Assembly: GCA_964059195.1 (NCBI GenBank)
Contig: CAXKWD010000005.1
Location: 139,587,686-139,651,685 of the forward strand
DNA length: 64,000 bases
DNA from: Ectobius pallidus
Taxonomy: Eukaryota > Arthropoda > Insecta > Blattodea > Ectobiidae
Reading direction: 5' to 3'
The notes under the pieces: model-generated
Databases searched by the model: none
What the model saw: the letters and a program-made list of their open reading frames with translations, nothing else
What the model was told of the DNA's origin: nothing
Part shown: positions 1 through 12,571 of the stretch, one piece after another
Layout: the number at the start of each line of letters is the position of its first letter
How positions within the stretch are numbered: position 1 is the first letter of the stretch
Translations under genes and position numbers: made by a program

Positions 1-358
1 GAATTCCGAGAAGGCTAACCCCTTTGAAAATTTCGAAAAATGCGCCCAGAATTCCGAGAAGGCTAACCCCTTTGAAAATTTCAAAAAATGCGCCCAGAAT
101 TCCGAGAAGGCTAACCCCTTTGAAAATTTCGAAAAATGGGCCCAGAATTCCGAGAAGGCTAACCCCTTTGAAAATTTCGAAAAATGCGCCCAGAATTCCG
201 AGAAGGCTAACCCCTTTGAAAATTTCGAAATATGCACCGAGAATTCCGAGAAGGCTAACCCCTTTGAAAATTTCGAAAAATGCGCCCAGAATTCCGAGAA
301 GGCTAACCCCTTTGAAAATTTCGAAAATGCGCCCAGAATTCCGAGAAGGCTAACTCCT
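1..358. repeat. Domain A unit, 3' end of a unit cut by the window edge
   Basis: Holds the typical unit ending: a GGGCCC monomer, a plain monomer, the GAAATATGCACCGAG monomer (about 227-241), two plain monomers and a 47-bp monomer (AAAATGCGCCCAG near 323) that leads into the marker. It aligns with 4318-4675 (offset 4317) and 12214-12571 (offset 12213). It shares the TTTCAAAAAATG variant near 80-90 with the latter but not the former. Confidence 0.85.
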
Positions 359-2468
359 TTGAAAATATCGAAAAACGCGCCCAGAATTCCGACAAGGCTA
401 ACCCCTTTGAAATTATCGAAAAATGCGCCCAGAATTCCGAAAAGGCTAACCCCTTTGAAAATTTCGAAAAATGCGCCCAGAATTCCGAGAAGGCTAACCA
501 ATTTGAAAATTTTGAAAAAAGCGCCCAGAATTCCGAGAAGGCTAACCCCTTTGAAAATTTTAAAAAATGCGCCCAGAATTCCGAGAAGGCTAACCCCTTT
601 GAAAATTTCGAAAAATGCGCCCAGAATTCCGAGAAGGCTAACCCCTTTGAAAATTTCGAAAAATGCGCCGAGAATTCCGAGAAGGCTAACCCCTTTGAAA
701 ATTTCGAAAAATGCGCCCAGAATTCCGAGAAGGCTAACCCCTTTGAAAATTTCGAAAAATGCGCCCAGAATTCCGAGAAGGCTAACCCCTTTGAAAATTT
801 CGAAAAATGCGCCCAGAATTCCGAGAAGGCTAACCCCTTTGAAAATTTCGAAAAATGGGCCCAGAATTCCGAGAAGGCTAACCCCTTTGAAAATTTCGAA
901 AAATGCGCCCAGAATTCCGAGAAGGCTAACCCCTTTGAAAATTTCGAAAAATGGGCCCAGAATTCCGAGAAGGCTAACCCCTTTGAAAATTTCGAAAAAT
1001 GCGCCCAGGATTCCGAGAAGGCTAACCCCTTTGAAAATTTTGAAAAATGGGCCCAGAATTCCGAGAAGGCTAACCCCTTTGAAAATTTCGAAAAATGCGC
1101 CCAGAATTCCGAGAAGGCTAACCCCTTTGAAAATTTCGAAATATGCATCGAGAATTCCGCGAAGGCTAACCCCTTTGAAAATTTCGAAAAATGCGCCCAG
1201 AATTCCGAGAAGGCTAACCCCATTGAAAATTTCGATTAATGCGCACAGAATTCCGAGAAGGCTAACCCCTTTGAAAATTTCGAAAAATGCGCCCAGAATT
1301 CCGAGAAGGCTAACCGCTTTAAAAATTTCGAAAATGCGCCCAGAATTCCGAAAAGGCTAACCCCTTTGAAAATTTCGAAAAATGCGCCCAGATTTCCGTG
1401 AAGGCTTACCCCTTTGAAAATTTCGAAAAATGCGCCCAGAATTCCGAGAAGGCTAACCCCTTTGAAAATTTCGAAAAATGCGCCCTGAATTCCGAGAAGG
1501 CTAACCCCTTTGAAAATTTCGAAAAATGCGCCCAGAATTCCGAGAAGGCTAACCCCTTTGAAAATTTCGAAAAATTCGCCCAGCATTCCGAGAAGGCTAA
1601 CCCCTTTGAAAATTTCGAGAAATGCGCCCAGAATTCCGAGAAGGCTAACCCCTTTGAAAATTTCGAAAAATTCGCCCAGAATTCCGAGAAGGCTAACCCC
1701 TTTGACAATTTCGAAAAACGCGCCCAAAATTCGGAGAAGGCTAACCCCTTTGAAAATTTCGAAAAATGCTCCCAGAATTCCGAGAAGGCTAACCCCTTTG
1801 AAAATTTCGAAAAATGCGCCCAGAATTCCGAGAAGGCTAACCCCTTTGAAAATTTTGAAAAAAGCGCCCAGAATTCCGAGAAGGCTAACCCCTTTGAAAA
1901 TTTTGAAAAATGCGCCCAGAATTCCGAGAAGGCTAACCCCTTTGAAAATTTCGAAAAATTCGCCCAGCATTCCGAGAAGGCTAACCCCTTTGAAAATTTC
2001 GAGAAATGCGCCCAGAATTCCGAGAAGGCTAACCCCTTTGAAAATTTCGAAAAATGCGCCCAGAATTCCGAGAAGGCTAACCCCTTTGAAAATTTCGAAA
2101 AATGCGCCCAGAATTCCGAGAAGGCTAACCCCTTTGAAAATTTCGAAAAATGCGCCCAGAATTCCGAGAAGGCTAACCCCTTTGAAAATTTCGAAAAATG
2201 CGCCCAGAATTCCGAGAAGGCTAACCCCTTTGAAAATTTCGAAAAATGGGCCCAGAATTCCGAGAAGGCTAACCCCTTTGAAAATTTCGAAAAATGCGCC
2301 CAGAATTCCGAGAAGGCTAACCCCTTTGAAAATTTCGAAATATGCACCGAGAATTCCGAGAAGGCTAACCCCTTTGAAAATTTCGAAAAATGCGCCCAGA
2401 ATTCCGAGAAGGCTAACCCCTTTGAAAATTTCGAAAATGCGCCCAGAATTCCGAGAAGGCTAACTCCT
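359..2468. repeat. Domain A higher-order unit 1 (about 44 monomers)
   Basis: Marker-to-marker distance is 2110 bp, which is 44 x 48 minus 2 (47-bp monomers near 1332 and 2436). Bases 359-1800 are copied at 4676-6117. Landmarks are AATATGCATCGAG near 1140, CCATTG/GATTAATGCGCACAG near 1220-1240, GATTTCCGTGAAGGCTTACC near 1390, and a GACAATTTCGAAAAACGCG monomer near 1703-1721. Confidence 0.85.
2064..2111. repeat. Reference consensus monomer (48 bp)
   Basis: This is one unaltered copy usable as the type monomer. It has three CpG dinucleotides (monomer bases 6-7, 33-34 and 41-42), an A-run at 35-39 next to AAAATTT at 26-32, and GAA trinucleotides beginning at bases 9, 25, 34 and 48. The spacing of 16 between the first two GAA explains the 16-bp deletions seen elsewhere. 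Reading from ATG at 39-41 across the junction gives eight codons (MRPEFREG) and then TAA at bases 15-17 of the next monomer. Confidence 0.95.
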
Positions 2469-4675
2469 TTGAAAATATCGAAAAACGCGCCCAGAATTCC
2501 GACAAGGCTAACCCCTTTGAAATTATCGAAAAATGCGCCCAGAATTCCGAAAAGGTTAACCCCTTTGAAAATTTCGAAAAATGCGCCCAGAATTCCGAGA
2601 AGGCTAACCCCTTTGAAAATTTCGAAAAATGCGCCCAGAATTCCGAGAAGGCTAACCCCTTTGAAAATTTCGAAAAATGCGCCGAGAATTCCGAGAAGGC
2701 TAACCCCTTTGAAAATTTTGAAAAATGCGCCCAGAATTCCGAGAAGGCTAACCCCTTTGAAAATTTCGAAAAATGCGCCCAGAATTCCGAGAAGGCTAAC
2801 CCCTTTGAAAATTTCGAAAAATGCGCCCAGAATTCCGAGAAGGCTAACCTTTTTAAAAATTTCGAAAAATGCGCCCAGAATTCCGAGAAGGCTAACCCCT
2901 TTGAAAATTTCGAAAAATGCGCCCAGAATTCCGAGAAGGCTAACCCCTTTGAAAATTTCGAAAAATGCGCCCAGAATTCCGAGAAGGCTAACCCCTTTGA
3001 AAATTTCGAAAAATGCGCCCAGAATTCCGAGAAGGCTAACCCCTTTGAAAATTTCGAAAAATGGGCCCAGAATTCCGAGAAGGCTAACCCCTTTGAAAAT
3101 TTCGAAAAATGCGCCCAGAATTCCGAGAAGGCTAACCCCTTTGAAAATTTCGAAAAATGGGCCCAGAATTCCGAGAAGGCTAACCCCTTTGAAAATTTCG
3201 AAAAATGGGCCCAGAATTCCGAGAAGGCTAACCCCTTTGAAAATTTCGAAAAATGCGCCCAGAATTCCGAGAAGGCTAACCCCTTTGAAAATTTCGAAAA
3301 ATTCGCCCAGCATTCCGAGAAGGCTAACCCCTTTGAAAATTTCGAGAAATGCGCCCAGAATTCCGAGAAGGCTAACCCCTTTGAAAATTTCGAAAAATGC
3401 GCCCAGAATTCCGAGAAGGCTAACCCCTTTGAAAATTTCGAAAAATGCGCCCAGAATTCCGAGAAGGCTAACCCCTTTGAAAATTTCGAAAAATGCGCCC
3501 AGAATTCCGAGAAGGCTAACCCCTTTGAAAATTTCGAAAAATTCGCCCAGCATTCCGAGAAGGCTAACCCCTTTGAAAATTTCGAAAAATGCGCCCAGAA
3601 TTCCGAGAAGGCTAACCCCTTTGAAAATTTCGAAAAATGCGCCCAGAATTCCGAGAAGGCTAACCCCTTTGAAAATTTCGAAAAATGCGCCCAGAATTCC
3701 GAGAAGGCTAACCCCTTTGAAAATTTCGAAATATGCACCGAGAATTCCGAGAAGGCTAACCCCTTTGAAAATTTCGGAAAATGCGCCTAGAATTCCGAGA
3801 AGGCTAACCCCTTTGAAAATTTCGAAAAATGCGCCCAGAATTCCGAGAAGGCTAACCCCTTTGAAAATTTCGAAAAATTCGCCCAGAATTCCGAGAAGGC
3901 TAACCCCTACGAAAATTTCGAAAAATGCGCCCAGAATTCCGAGAAGGCTAACCCCTTTGAAAATTTCGAAATATGCACCGAGAATTCCGAGAAGGCTAAC
4001 CCCTTTGAAAATTTCGGAAAATGCGCCTAGAATTCCGAGAAGGCTAACCCCTTTGAAAATTTCGAAAAATGCGCCCAGAATTCCGAGAAGGCTAACCCCT
4101 TTGAAAATTTCGAAAAATGGGCCCAGAATTCCGAGAAGGTTAACCCCTACGAAAATTTCGAAAAATGCGCGCAGAATTCCGAGAAGGCTAACCCCTTTGA
4201 AAATTTCGAAAAATGCTCCCAGAATTCCGAGAAGGCTAACCCCTTTGAAAATTTCGAAAAATGCGCCCAAAATTCCGAGAAGGCTAACCCCTTTGAAAAT
4301 TTCGAAAAATGCGCCCAGAATTCCGAGAAGGCTAACCCCTTTGAAAATTTCGAAAAATGCGCCCAGAATTCCGAGAAGGCTAACCCCTTTGAAAATTTCG
4401 AAAAATGCGCCCAGAATTCCGAGAAGGCTAACCCCTTTGAAAATTTCGAAAAATGGGCCCAGAATTCCGAGAAGGCTAACCCCTTTGAAAATTTCGAAAA
4501 ATGCGCCCAGAATTCCGAGAAGGCTAACCCCTTTGAAAATTTCGAAATATGCACCGAGAATTCCGAGAAGGCTAACCCCTTTGAAAATTTCGAAAAATGC
4601 GCCCAGAATTCCGAGAAGGCTAACCCCTTTGAAAATTTCGAAAATGCGCCCAGAATTCCGAGAAGGCTAACTCCT
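2469..4675. repeat. Domain A higher-order unit 2 (about 46 monomers)
   Basis: Marker-to-marker distance is 2207 bp, which is 46 x 48 minus 1. Landmarks are CTAACCTTTTTAAAAATTTC near 2845-2862, two TTCGCCCAGCATTCC monomers (3302 and 3542), and a five-monomer (240-bp) repeat of GAAATATGCACCGAG plus TTCGGAAAATGCGCCTAG (about 3729-3790 and 3969-4030). From about 2700 onward it is copied at 10600-12571 (offset 7896). Confidence 0.85.
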
Positions 4676-6401
4676 TTGAAAATATCGAAAAACGCGCCCA
4701 GAATTCCGACAAGGCTAACCCCTTTGAAATTATCGAAAAATGCGCCCAGAATTCCGAAAAGGCTAACCCCTTTGAAAATTTCGAAAAATGCGCCCAGAAT
4801 TCCGAGAAGGCTAACCAATTTGAAAATTTTGAAAAAAGCGCCCAGAATTCCGAGAAGGCTAACCCCTTTGAAAATTTTAAAAAATGCGCCCAGAATTCCG
4901 AGAAGGCTAACCCCTTTGAAAATTTCGAAAAATGCGCCCAGAATTCCGAGAAGGCTAACCCCTTTGAAAATTTCGAAAAATGCGCCGAGAATTCCGAGAA
5001 GGCTAACCCCTTTGAAAATTTCGAAAAATGCGCCCAGAATTCCGAGAAGGCTAACCCCTTTGAAAATTTCGAAAAATGCGCCCAGAATTCCGAGAAGGCT
5101 AACCCCTTTGAAAATTTCGAAAAATGCGCCCAGAATTCCGAGAAGGCTAACCCCTTTGAAAATTTCGAAAAATGGGCCCAGAATTCCGAGAAGGCTAACC
5201 CCTTTGAAAATTTCGAAAAATGCGCCCAGAATTCCGAGAAGGCTAACCCCTTTGAAAATTTCGAAAAATGGGCCCAGAATTCCGAGAAGGCTAACCCCTT
5301 TGAAAATTTCGAAAAATGCGCCCAGGATTCCGAGAAGGCTAACCCCTTTGAAAATTTTGAAAAATGGGCCCAGAATTCCGAGAAGGCTAACCCCTTTGAA
5401 AATTTCGAAAAATGCGCCCAGAATTCCGAGAAGGCTAACCCCTTTGAAAATTTCGAAATATGCATCGAGAATTCCGCGAAGGCTAACCCCTTTGAAAATT
5501 TCGAAAAATGCGCCCAGAATTCCGAGAAGGCTAACCCCATTGAAAATTTCGATTAATGCGCACAGAATTCCGAGAAGGCTAACCCCTTTGAAAATTTCGA
5601 AAAATGCGCCCAGAATTCCGAGAAGGCTAACCGCTTTAAAAATTTCGAAAATGCGCCCAGAATTCCGAAAAGGCTAACCCCTTTGAAAATTTCGAAAAAT
5701 GCGCCCAGATTTCCGTGAAGGCTTACCCCTTTGAAAATTTCGAAAAATGCGCCCAGAATTCCGAGAAGGCTAACCCCTTTGAAAATTTCGAAAAATGCGC
5801 CCTGAATTCCGAGAAGGCTAACCCCTTTGAAAATTTCGAAAAATGCGCCCAGAATTCCGAGAAGGCTAACCCCTTTGAAAATTTCGAAAAATTCGCCCAG
5901 CATTCCGAGAAGGCTAACCCCTTTGAAAATTTCGAGAAATGCGCCCAGAATTCCGAGAAGGCTAACCCCTTTGAAAATTTCGAAAAATTCGCCCAGAATT
6001 CCGAGAAGGCTAACCCCTTTGACAATTTCGAAAAACGCGCCCAAAATTCGGAGAAGGCTAACCCCTTTGAAAATTTCGAAAAATGCTCCCAGAATTCCGA
6101 GAAGGCTAACCCCTTTGAAGATTTCGAAAAATGCGCCCAGAATTCCGAGAAGGCTAACCCCTTTGAAAATTTCGAAAAATGGGCCCAGAATTCCGAGAAG
6201 GCTAACCCCTTTGAAAATTTCGAAAAATGCGCCCAGAATTCCGAGAAGGCTAACCCCTTTGAAAATTTCGAAATATGCACCGAGAATTCCGAGAAGGCTA
6301 ACCCCTTTGAAAATTTCGAAAAATGCGCCCAGAATTCCGAGAAGGCTAACCCCTTTGAAAATTTCGAAAATGCGCCCAGAATTCCGAGAAGGCTAACTCC
6401 T
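4676..6401. repeat. Domain A higher-order unit 3 (about 36 monomers)
   Basis: Marker-to-marker distance is 1726 bp, which is 36 x 48 minus 2. Through about 6117 it follows unit 1 at offset 4317, then jumps straight to the unit ending. Relative to unit 1 it is shorter by 384 bp, exactly eight monomers, consistent with an in-register unequal exchange. A GAAGATTTC monomer near 6117 marks the join. Confidence 0.85.
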
Positions 6402-7435
6402 TTGAAAATATCGAAAAACGCGCCCAGAATTCCGACAAGGCTAACCCCTTTGAAATTATCGAAAAATGCGCCCAGAATTCCGAAAAGGCTAACCCCTTTG
6501 AAAATTTCGAAAAATGCGCCCAGAATTCCGAGAAGGCTAACCCCTTTGAAAATTTTGAAAAATGCGCCCAGAATTCCGAGAAGGCTAACCCCTTTGAAAA
6601 TTTCGAAAAATGCGCCCAGAATTCCGAGAAGGCTAACCCCTTTGGAAATTTCGAAAAATGCGCCGAGAATTCCGAGAAGGCTAACCCCTTTAAAAATTTC
6701 GAAAAATGCGCCCAGAATTCCGAGAAGGCTAACCCCTTTGAAAATTTCGAAAAATGCGCCCAGAATTCCGAGAAGGCTAACCCCTTTGAAAATTTCGAAA
6801 AATGCGCCCAGAATTCCGAGAAGGCTAACCCCTTTGAAAATTTCGAAAAATGCGCCCAGAATTCCGAGAAGGCTAACCCCTTTGAAAATTTCGAAAAATG
6901 GGCCCAGAATTCCGAGAAGGCTAACCCCTTTGAAAATTTCGAAAAATGCGCCCAGAATTCCGAGAAGGCTAACCCCTTTGAAAATTTCGAAAAATTCGCC
7001 CAGCATTCCGAGAAGGCTAACCCCTTTGAAAATTTCGAAAAATGCGCCCAGAATTCCGAGAAGGCTAACCCCTTTGAAAATTTCGAAAAATGCGCCCAGA
7101 ATTCCGAGAAGGCTAACCCCTTTGAAAATTTCGAAATATGCACCGAGAATTCCGAGAAGGCTAACCCCTTTGAAAATTTCGGAAAATGCGCCTAGAATTC
7201 CGAGAAGGCTAACCCCTTTGAAAATTTCGAAAAATGCGCCCAGAATTCCGAGAAGGCTAACCCCTTTGAAAATTTCGAAAAATGGGCCCAGAATTCCGAG
7301 AAGGCTAACCCCTACGAAAATTTCGAAAAATGCGCCCAGAATTCCGAGAAGGCTAACCCCTTTGAAAATTTCGAAAAATGCGCCCAGATTTCCGAGAAGG
7401 CTAACCCCTTTGAAAATATCGAAAAATGCGCCCAG

Positions 7436-7481
7436 AATTCCCAGAAGGCTACCCCTTGAAAATTTCAAAAAATGCGCCCAG
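7436..7481. repeat. 46-bp variant monomer, copy 1
   Basis: Carries CCCAGAAGG instead of CCGAGAAGG, loses one A and one T (CTACCCCTTG), and has TTTCAAAAAATG. The same compound haplotype is found only at 8922-8967, 16957-17002 and 17531-17576, so it marks one lineage of duplicated blocks. Confidence 0.95.
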
Positions 7482-8921
7482 AATTCCGAGAAGGCTAACC
7501 CCTTTGAAAATTTCGAAAAATGCGCCCAGCATTCCGAGAAGGCTAACCCCTTTGACAATTTCGAAAAACGCGCCCAAAATTCGGAGAAGGCTAACCCCTT
7601 TGAAAATTTCGAAAAATGCTCCCAGAATTCCGAGAAGGCTAACCCCTTTGAAAATTTCGAAAAATGCGCCCAGAATTCCGAGAAGGCTAACCCCTTTGAA
7701 AATTTTGAAAAAAGCGCCCAGAATTCCGAGAAGGCTAACCCCTTTGAAAATTTTGAAAAATGCGCCCAGAATTCCGAGAAGGCTAACCCCTTTGAAAATT
7801 TCGAAAAATGCGCCCAGAATTCCGAGAAGGCTAACCCCTTTAAAAATTTCGAAAAATGCGCCCAGAATTCCGAGAAGGCTAACCCCTTTGAAAATTTCGA
7901 AAAATGCGCCCAGAATTCCGAGAAGGCTAACCCCTTTGAAAATTTCGAAAAATGCGCCCAGAATTCCGAGAAGGCTAACCCCTTTGAAAATTTCGAAAAA
8001 TGCGCCCAGAATTCCGACAAGGCTAACCCCTTTGAAATTATCGAAAAATGCGCCCAGAATTCCGAAAAGGCTAACCCCTTTGAAAATTTCGAAAAATGCG
8101 CCCAGAATTCCGAGAAGGCTAACCCCTTTGAAAATTTCGAAAAATGCGCCCAGATTTCCGAGAAGGCTTACCCCTTTGAAAATTTCGAAAAATGCGCCCA
8201 GAATTCCGAGAAGGCTAACCCCTTTGAAAATTTCGAAAAATGCGCCCAGAATTCCGAGAAGGCTAACCCCTTTGAAAATTTCGAAAAATGCGCCCAGAAT
8301 TCCGAGAAGGCTAACCCCTTTGAAAATTTCGAAAAATTCGCCCAGCATTCCGAGAAGGCTAACCCCTTTGAAAATTTCGAGAAATGCGCCCAGAATTCCG
8401 AGAAGGCTAACCCCTTTGAAAATTTCGAAAAATTCGCCCAGAATTCCGAGAAGGCTAACCCCTTTGAAAATTTCGAAAAATGGGCCCAGAATTCCGAGAA
8501 GGCTAACCCCTTTGAAAATTTCGAAAAATGCGCCCAGAATTCCGAGAAGGCTAACCCCTTTGAAAATTTCGAAATATGCACCGAGAATTCCGAGAAGGCT
8601 AACCCCTTTGAAAATTTCGGAAAATGCGCCTAGAATTCCGAGAAGGCTAACCCCTTTGAAAATTTCGAAAAATGCGCCCAGAATTCCGAGAAGGCTAACC
8701 CCTTTGAAAATTTCGAAAAATGGGCCCAGAATTCCGAGAAGGTTAACCCCTACGAAAATTTCGAAAAATGCGCGCAGAATTCCGAGAAGGCTAACCCCTT
8801 TGAAAATTTCGAAAAATGCGCCCAGAATTCCGAGAAGGCTAACCCCTTTGAAAATTTCGAAAAATGCGCCCAGATTTCCGAGAAGGCTAACCCCTTTGAA
8901 AATTTCGAAAAATGCGCCCAG

Positions 8922-8967
8922 AATTCCCAGAAGGCTACCCCTTGAAAATTTCAAAAAATGCGCCCAG
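8922..8967. repeat. 46-bp variant monomer, copy 2
   Basis: Same compound haplotype as 7436-7481, 1486 bp downstream, and again followed by a plain monomer, CAGCATTCC and the GACAATTTC/ACGCGCCC monomer. Confidence 0.95.
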
Positions 8968-9063
8968 AATTCCGAGAAGGCTAACCCCTTTGAAAATTTC
9001 GAAAAATGCGCCCAGCATTCCGAGAAGGCTAACCCCTTTGACAATTTCGAAAAACGCGCCCAA

Positions 9064-9095
9064 AATTCGGAGAAAATTTCGAAAAATGCTCCCAG
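9064..9095. repeat. Truncated 32-bp monomer in domain A
   Basis: A monomer lacking 16 bp: GAGAA runs straight into AATTTCG, removing the CTAACCCC block. The breakpoints fall in GAA repeats that lie 16 bp apart in the consensus. The related monomer near 7572 is full length, so the loss arose here. Confidence 0.95.
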
Positions 9096-9836
9096 AATTC
9101 CGAGAAGGCTAACCCCTTTGAAAATTTCGAAAAATGCTCCCAGAATTCCGAGAAGGCTAACCCCTTTGAAAATTTCGAAAAATGCGCCCAGAATTCCGAG
9201 AAGGCTAACCCCTTTGAAAATTTTGAAAAAAGCGCCCAGAATTCCGAGAAGGCTAACCCCTTTGAAAATTTTGAAAAATGCGCCCAGAATTCCGAGAAGG
9301 CTAACCCCTTTGAAAATTTCGAAAAATGCGCCCAGAATTCCGAGAAGGCTAACCCCTTTGAAAATTTCGAAAAATGCGCCGAGAATTTCGAGAAGGCTAA
9401 CCCCTTTAAAAATTTCGAAAAATGCGCCCAGAATTCCGAGAAGGCTAACCCCTTTGAAAATTTCGAAAAATGCGCCCAGAATTCCGAGAAGGCTAACCCC
9501 TTTGAAAATTTCGAAAAATGCGCCCAGAATTCCGAGAAGGCTAACCCCTTTGAAAATTTCGAAAAATGCGCCCAGAATTCCGAGAAGGCTAACCCCTTTG
9601 AAAATTTCGAAAAATGGGCCCAGAATTCCGAGAAGGCTAACCCCTTTGAAAATTTCGAAAAATGCGCCCAGAATTCCGAGAAGGCTAACCCCTTTGAAAA
9701 TTTCGAAATATGCACCGAGAATTCCGAGAAGGCTAACCCCTTTGAAAATTTCGAAAAATGCGCCCAGAATTCCGAGAAGGCTAACCCCTTTGAAAATTTC
9801 GAAAATGCGCCCAGAATTCCGAGAAGGCTAACTCCT

Positions 9837-12571
9837 TTGAAAATATCGAAAAACGCGCCCAGAATTCCGACAAGGCTAACCCCTTTGAAATTATCGAAAA
9901 ATGCGCCCAGAATTCCGAAAAGGCTAACCCCTTTGAAAATTTCGAAAATTGCGCCCAGAATTCCGAGAAGGCTAACCCCTTTGAAAATTTTGAAAAATGC
10001 GCCCAGAATTCCGAGAAGGCTAACCCCTTTGAAAATTTCGAAAAATGCGCCCAGAATTCCGAGAAGGCTAACCCCTTTGAAAATTTCGAAAAATGCGCCG
10101 AGAATTCCGAGAAGGCTAACCCCTTTGAAAATTTCGAAAAATGGGCCCAGAATTCCGAGAAGGCTAACCCCTACGAAAATTTCGAAAAATGCGCCCAGAA
10201 TTCCGAGGAGGCTAACCCCTTTGAAAATTTCGAAAAATGCGCCCAGAATTCCGAGAAGGCTAACCCCTTTGAAAATTTCGAAAAATGCGCCCAGAATTCC
10301 GAGAAGGCTAACCCCTTTGAAAATTTCGAAAAATGGGCCCAGAATTCCGAGAAGGCTAACCCCTTTGAAAATTTCGAAAAATGCGCCCAGAATTCCGAGA
10401 AGGCTAACCCCTTTGAAAATTTCGAAATATGCACCGAGAATTCCGAGAAGGCTAACCCCTTTGAAAATTTCGAAAAATGCTCCCAGAATTCCGAGAAGGC
10501 TAACCCCTTTGAAAATTTCGAAAAATGCGCCCAGAATTCCGAGAAGGCTAACCCCTTTGAAAATTTTGAAAAAAGCGCCCAGAATTCCGAGAAGGCTAAC
10601 CCCTTTGAAAATTTTGAAAAATGCGCCCAGAATTCCGAGAAGGCTAACCCCTTTGAAAATTTCGAAAAATGCGCCCAGAATTCCGAGAAGGCTAACCCCT
10701 TTGAAAATTTCGAAAAATGCGCCCAGAATTCCGAGAAGGCTAACCTTTTTAAAAATTTCGAAAAATGCGCCCAGAATTCCGAGAAGGCTAACCCCTTTGA
10801 AAATTTCGAAAAATGCGCCCAGAATTCCGAGAAGGCTAACCCCTTTGAAAATTTCGAAAAATGCGCCCAGAATTCCGAGAAGGCTAACCCCTTTGAAAAT
10901 TTCGAAAAATGCGCCCAGAATTCCGAGAAGGCTAACCCCTTTGAAAATTTCGAAAAATGGGCCCAGAATTCCGAGAAGGCTAACCCCTTTGAAAATTTCG
11001 AAAAATGCGCCCAGAATTCCGAGAAGGCTAACCCCTTTGAAAATTTCGAAAAATGGGCCCAGAATTCCGAGAAGGCTAACCCCTTTGAAAATTTCGAAAA
11101 ATGGGCCCAGAATTCCGAGAAGGCTAACCCCTTTGAAAATTTCGAAAAATGCGCCCAGAATTCCGAGAAGGCTAACCCCTTTGAAAATTTCGAAAAATTC
11201 GCCCAGCATTCCGAGAAGGCTAACCCCTTTGAAAATTTCGAGAAATGCGCCCAGAATTCCGAGAAGGCTAACCCCTTTGAAAATTTCGAAAAATGCGCCC
11301 AGAATTCCGAGAAGGCTAACCCCTTTGAAAATTTCGAAAAATGCGCCCAGAATTCCGAGAAGGCTAACCCCTTTGAAAATTTCGAAAAATGCGCCCAGAA
11401 TTCCGAGAAGGCTAACCCCTTTGAAAATTTCGAAAAATTCGCCCAGCATTCCGAGAAGGCTAACCCCTTTGAAAATTTCGAAAAATGCGCCCAGAATTCC
11501 GAGAAGGCTAACCCCTTTGAAAATTTCGAAAAATGCGCCCAGAATTCCGAGAAGGCTAACCCCTTTGAAAATTTCGAAAAATGCGCCCAGAATTCCGAGA
11601 AGGCTAACCCCTTTGAAAATTTCGAAATATGCACCGAGAATTCCGAGAAGGCTAACCCCTTTGAAAATTTCGGAAAATGCGCCTAGAATTCCGAGAAGGC
11701 TAACCCCTTTGAAAATTTCGAAAAATGCGCCCAGAATTCCGAGAAGGCTAACCCCTTTGAAAATTTCGAAAAATTCGCCCAGAATTCCGAGAAGGCTAAC
11801 CCCTACGAAAATTTCGAAAAATGCGCCCAGAATTCCGAGAAGGCTAACCCCTTTGAAAATTTCGAAATATGCACCGAGAATTCCGAGAAGGCTAACCCCT
11901 TTGAAAATTTCGGAAAATGCGCCTAGAATTCCGAGAAGGCTAACCCCTTTGAAAATTTCGAAAAATGCGCCCAGAATTCCGAGAAGGCTAACCCCTTTGA
12001 AAATTTCGAAAAATGGGCCCAGAATTCCGAGAAGGTTAACCCCTACGAAAATTTCGAAAAATGCGCGCAGAATTCCGAGAAGGCTAACCCCTTTGAAAAT
12101 TTCGAAAAATGCTCCCAGAATTCCGAGAAGGCTAACCCCTTTGAAAATTTCGAAAAATGCGCCCAAAATTCCGAGAAGGCTAACCCCTTTGAAAATTTCG
12201 AAAAATGCGCCCAGAATTCCGAGAAGGCTAACCCCTTTGAAAATTTCGAAAAATGCGCCCAGAATTCCGAGAAGGCTAACCCCTTTGAAAATTTCAAAAA
12301 ATGCGCCCAGAATTCCGAGAAGGCTAACCCCTTTGAAAATTTCGAAAAATGGGCCCAGAATTCCGAGAAGGCTAACCCCTTTGAAAATTTCGAAAAATGC
12401 GCCCAGAATTCCGAGAAGGCTAACCCCTTTGAAAATTTCGAAATATGCACCGAGAATTCCGAGAAGGCTAACCCCTTTGAAAATTTCGAAAAATGCGCCC
12501 AGAATTCCGAGAAGGCTAACCCCTTTGAAAATTTCGAAAATGCGCCCAGAATTCCGAGAAGGCTAACTCCT
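9837..12571. repeat. Domain A higher-order unit 5 (about 57 monomers)
   Basis: Marker-to-marker distance is 2735 bp, 57 x 48 minus 1. From about 10600 to the end it reproduces 2700-4675 at a constant offset of 7896, including the CCTTTTTAAAAATTTC monomer (10744) and the paired GCGCCTAG monomers (near 11670 and 11910). A GAGGAGG variant near 10205 recurs near 18735. Confidence 0.85.

Larger units (their letters stand above)
6402..9836. repeat. Domain A composite unit 4 (about 72 monomers)
   Basis: Marker-to-marker distance is 3435 bp, equal to 72 x 48 minus 21. The 21 bp are accounted for by two 46-bp monomers (7436-7481 and 8922-8967), one 32-bp truncated monomer (9064-9095) and one 47-bp monomer. 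It contains two partly repeated sub-blocks beginning at the 46-mers, 1486 bp apart, and TTCGGAAAATGCGCCTAG monomers near 7180 and 8618. Confidence 0.8.

Noticed and set aside
1406..4270. Reverse-strand 954-codon hydrophobic frame (GVSLLGILGAFFEIFK repeats), suggestive of membrane helices
   Set aside because: It is the reverse complement of the same satellite; the hydrophobicity comes from A-rich and T-rich codons and it overlaps the forward open frames completely.
1398..4670. Open frame of 1,090 codons and similar long frames (9837-12566, 16947-19655, 5715-8633)
   Set aside because: They begin at GTG, TTG or an incidental variant codon, are open on both strands at once, switch peptide repeat at 47-bp monomers, and follow from a 48-bp period that is a multiple of 3. 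No promoter, splice structure, domain or codon bias supports a gene.
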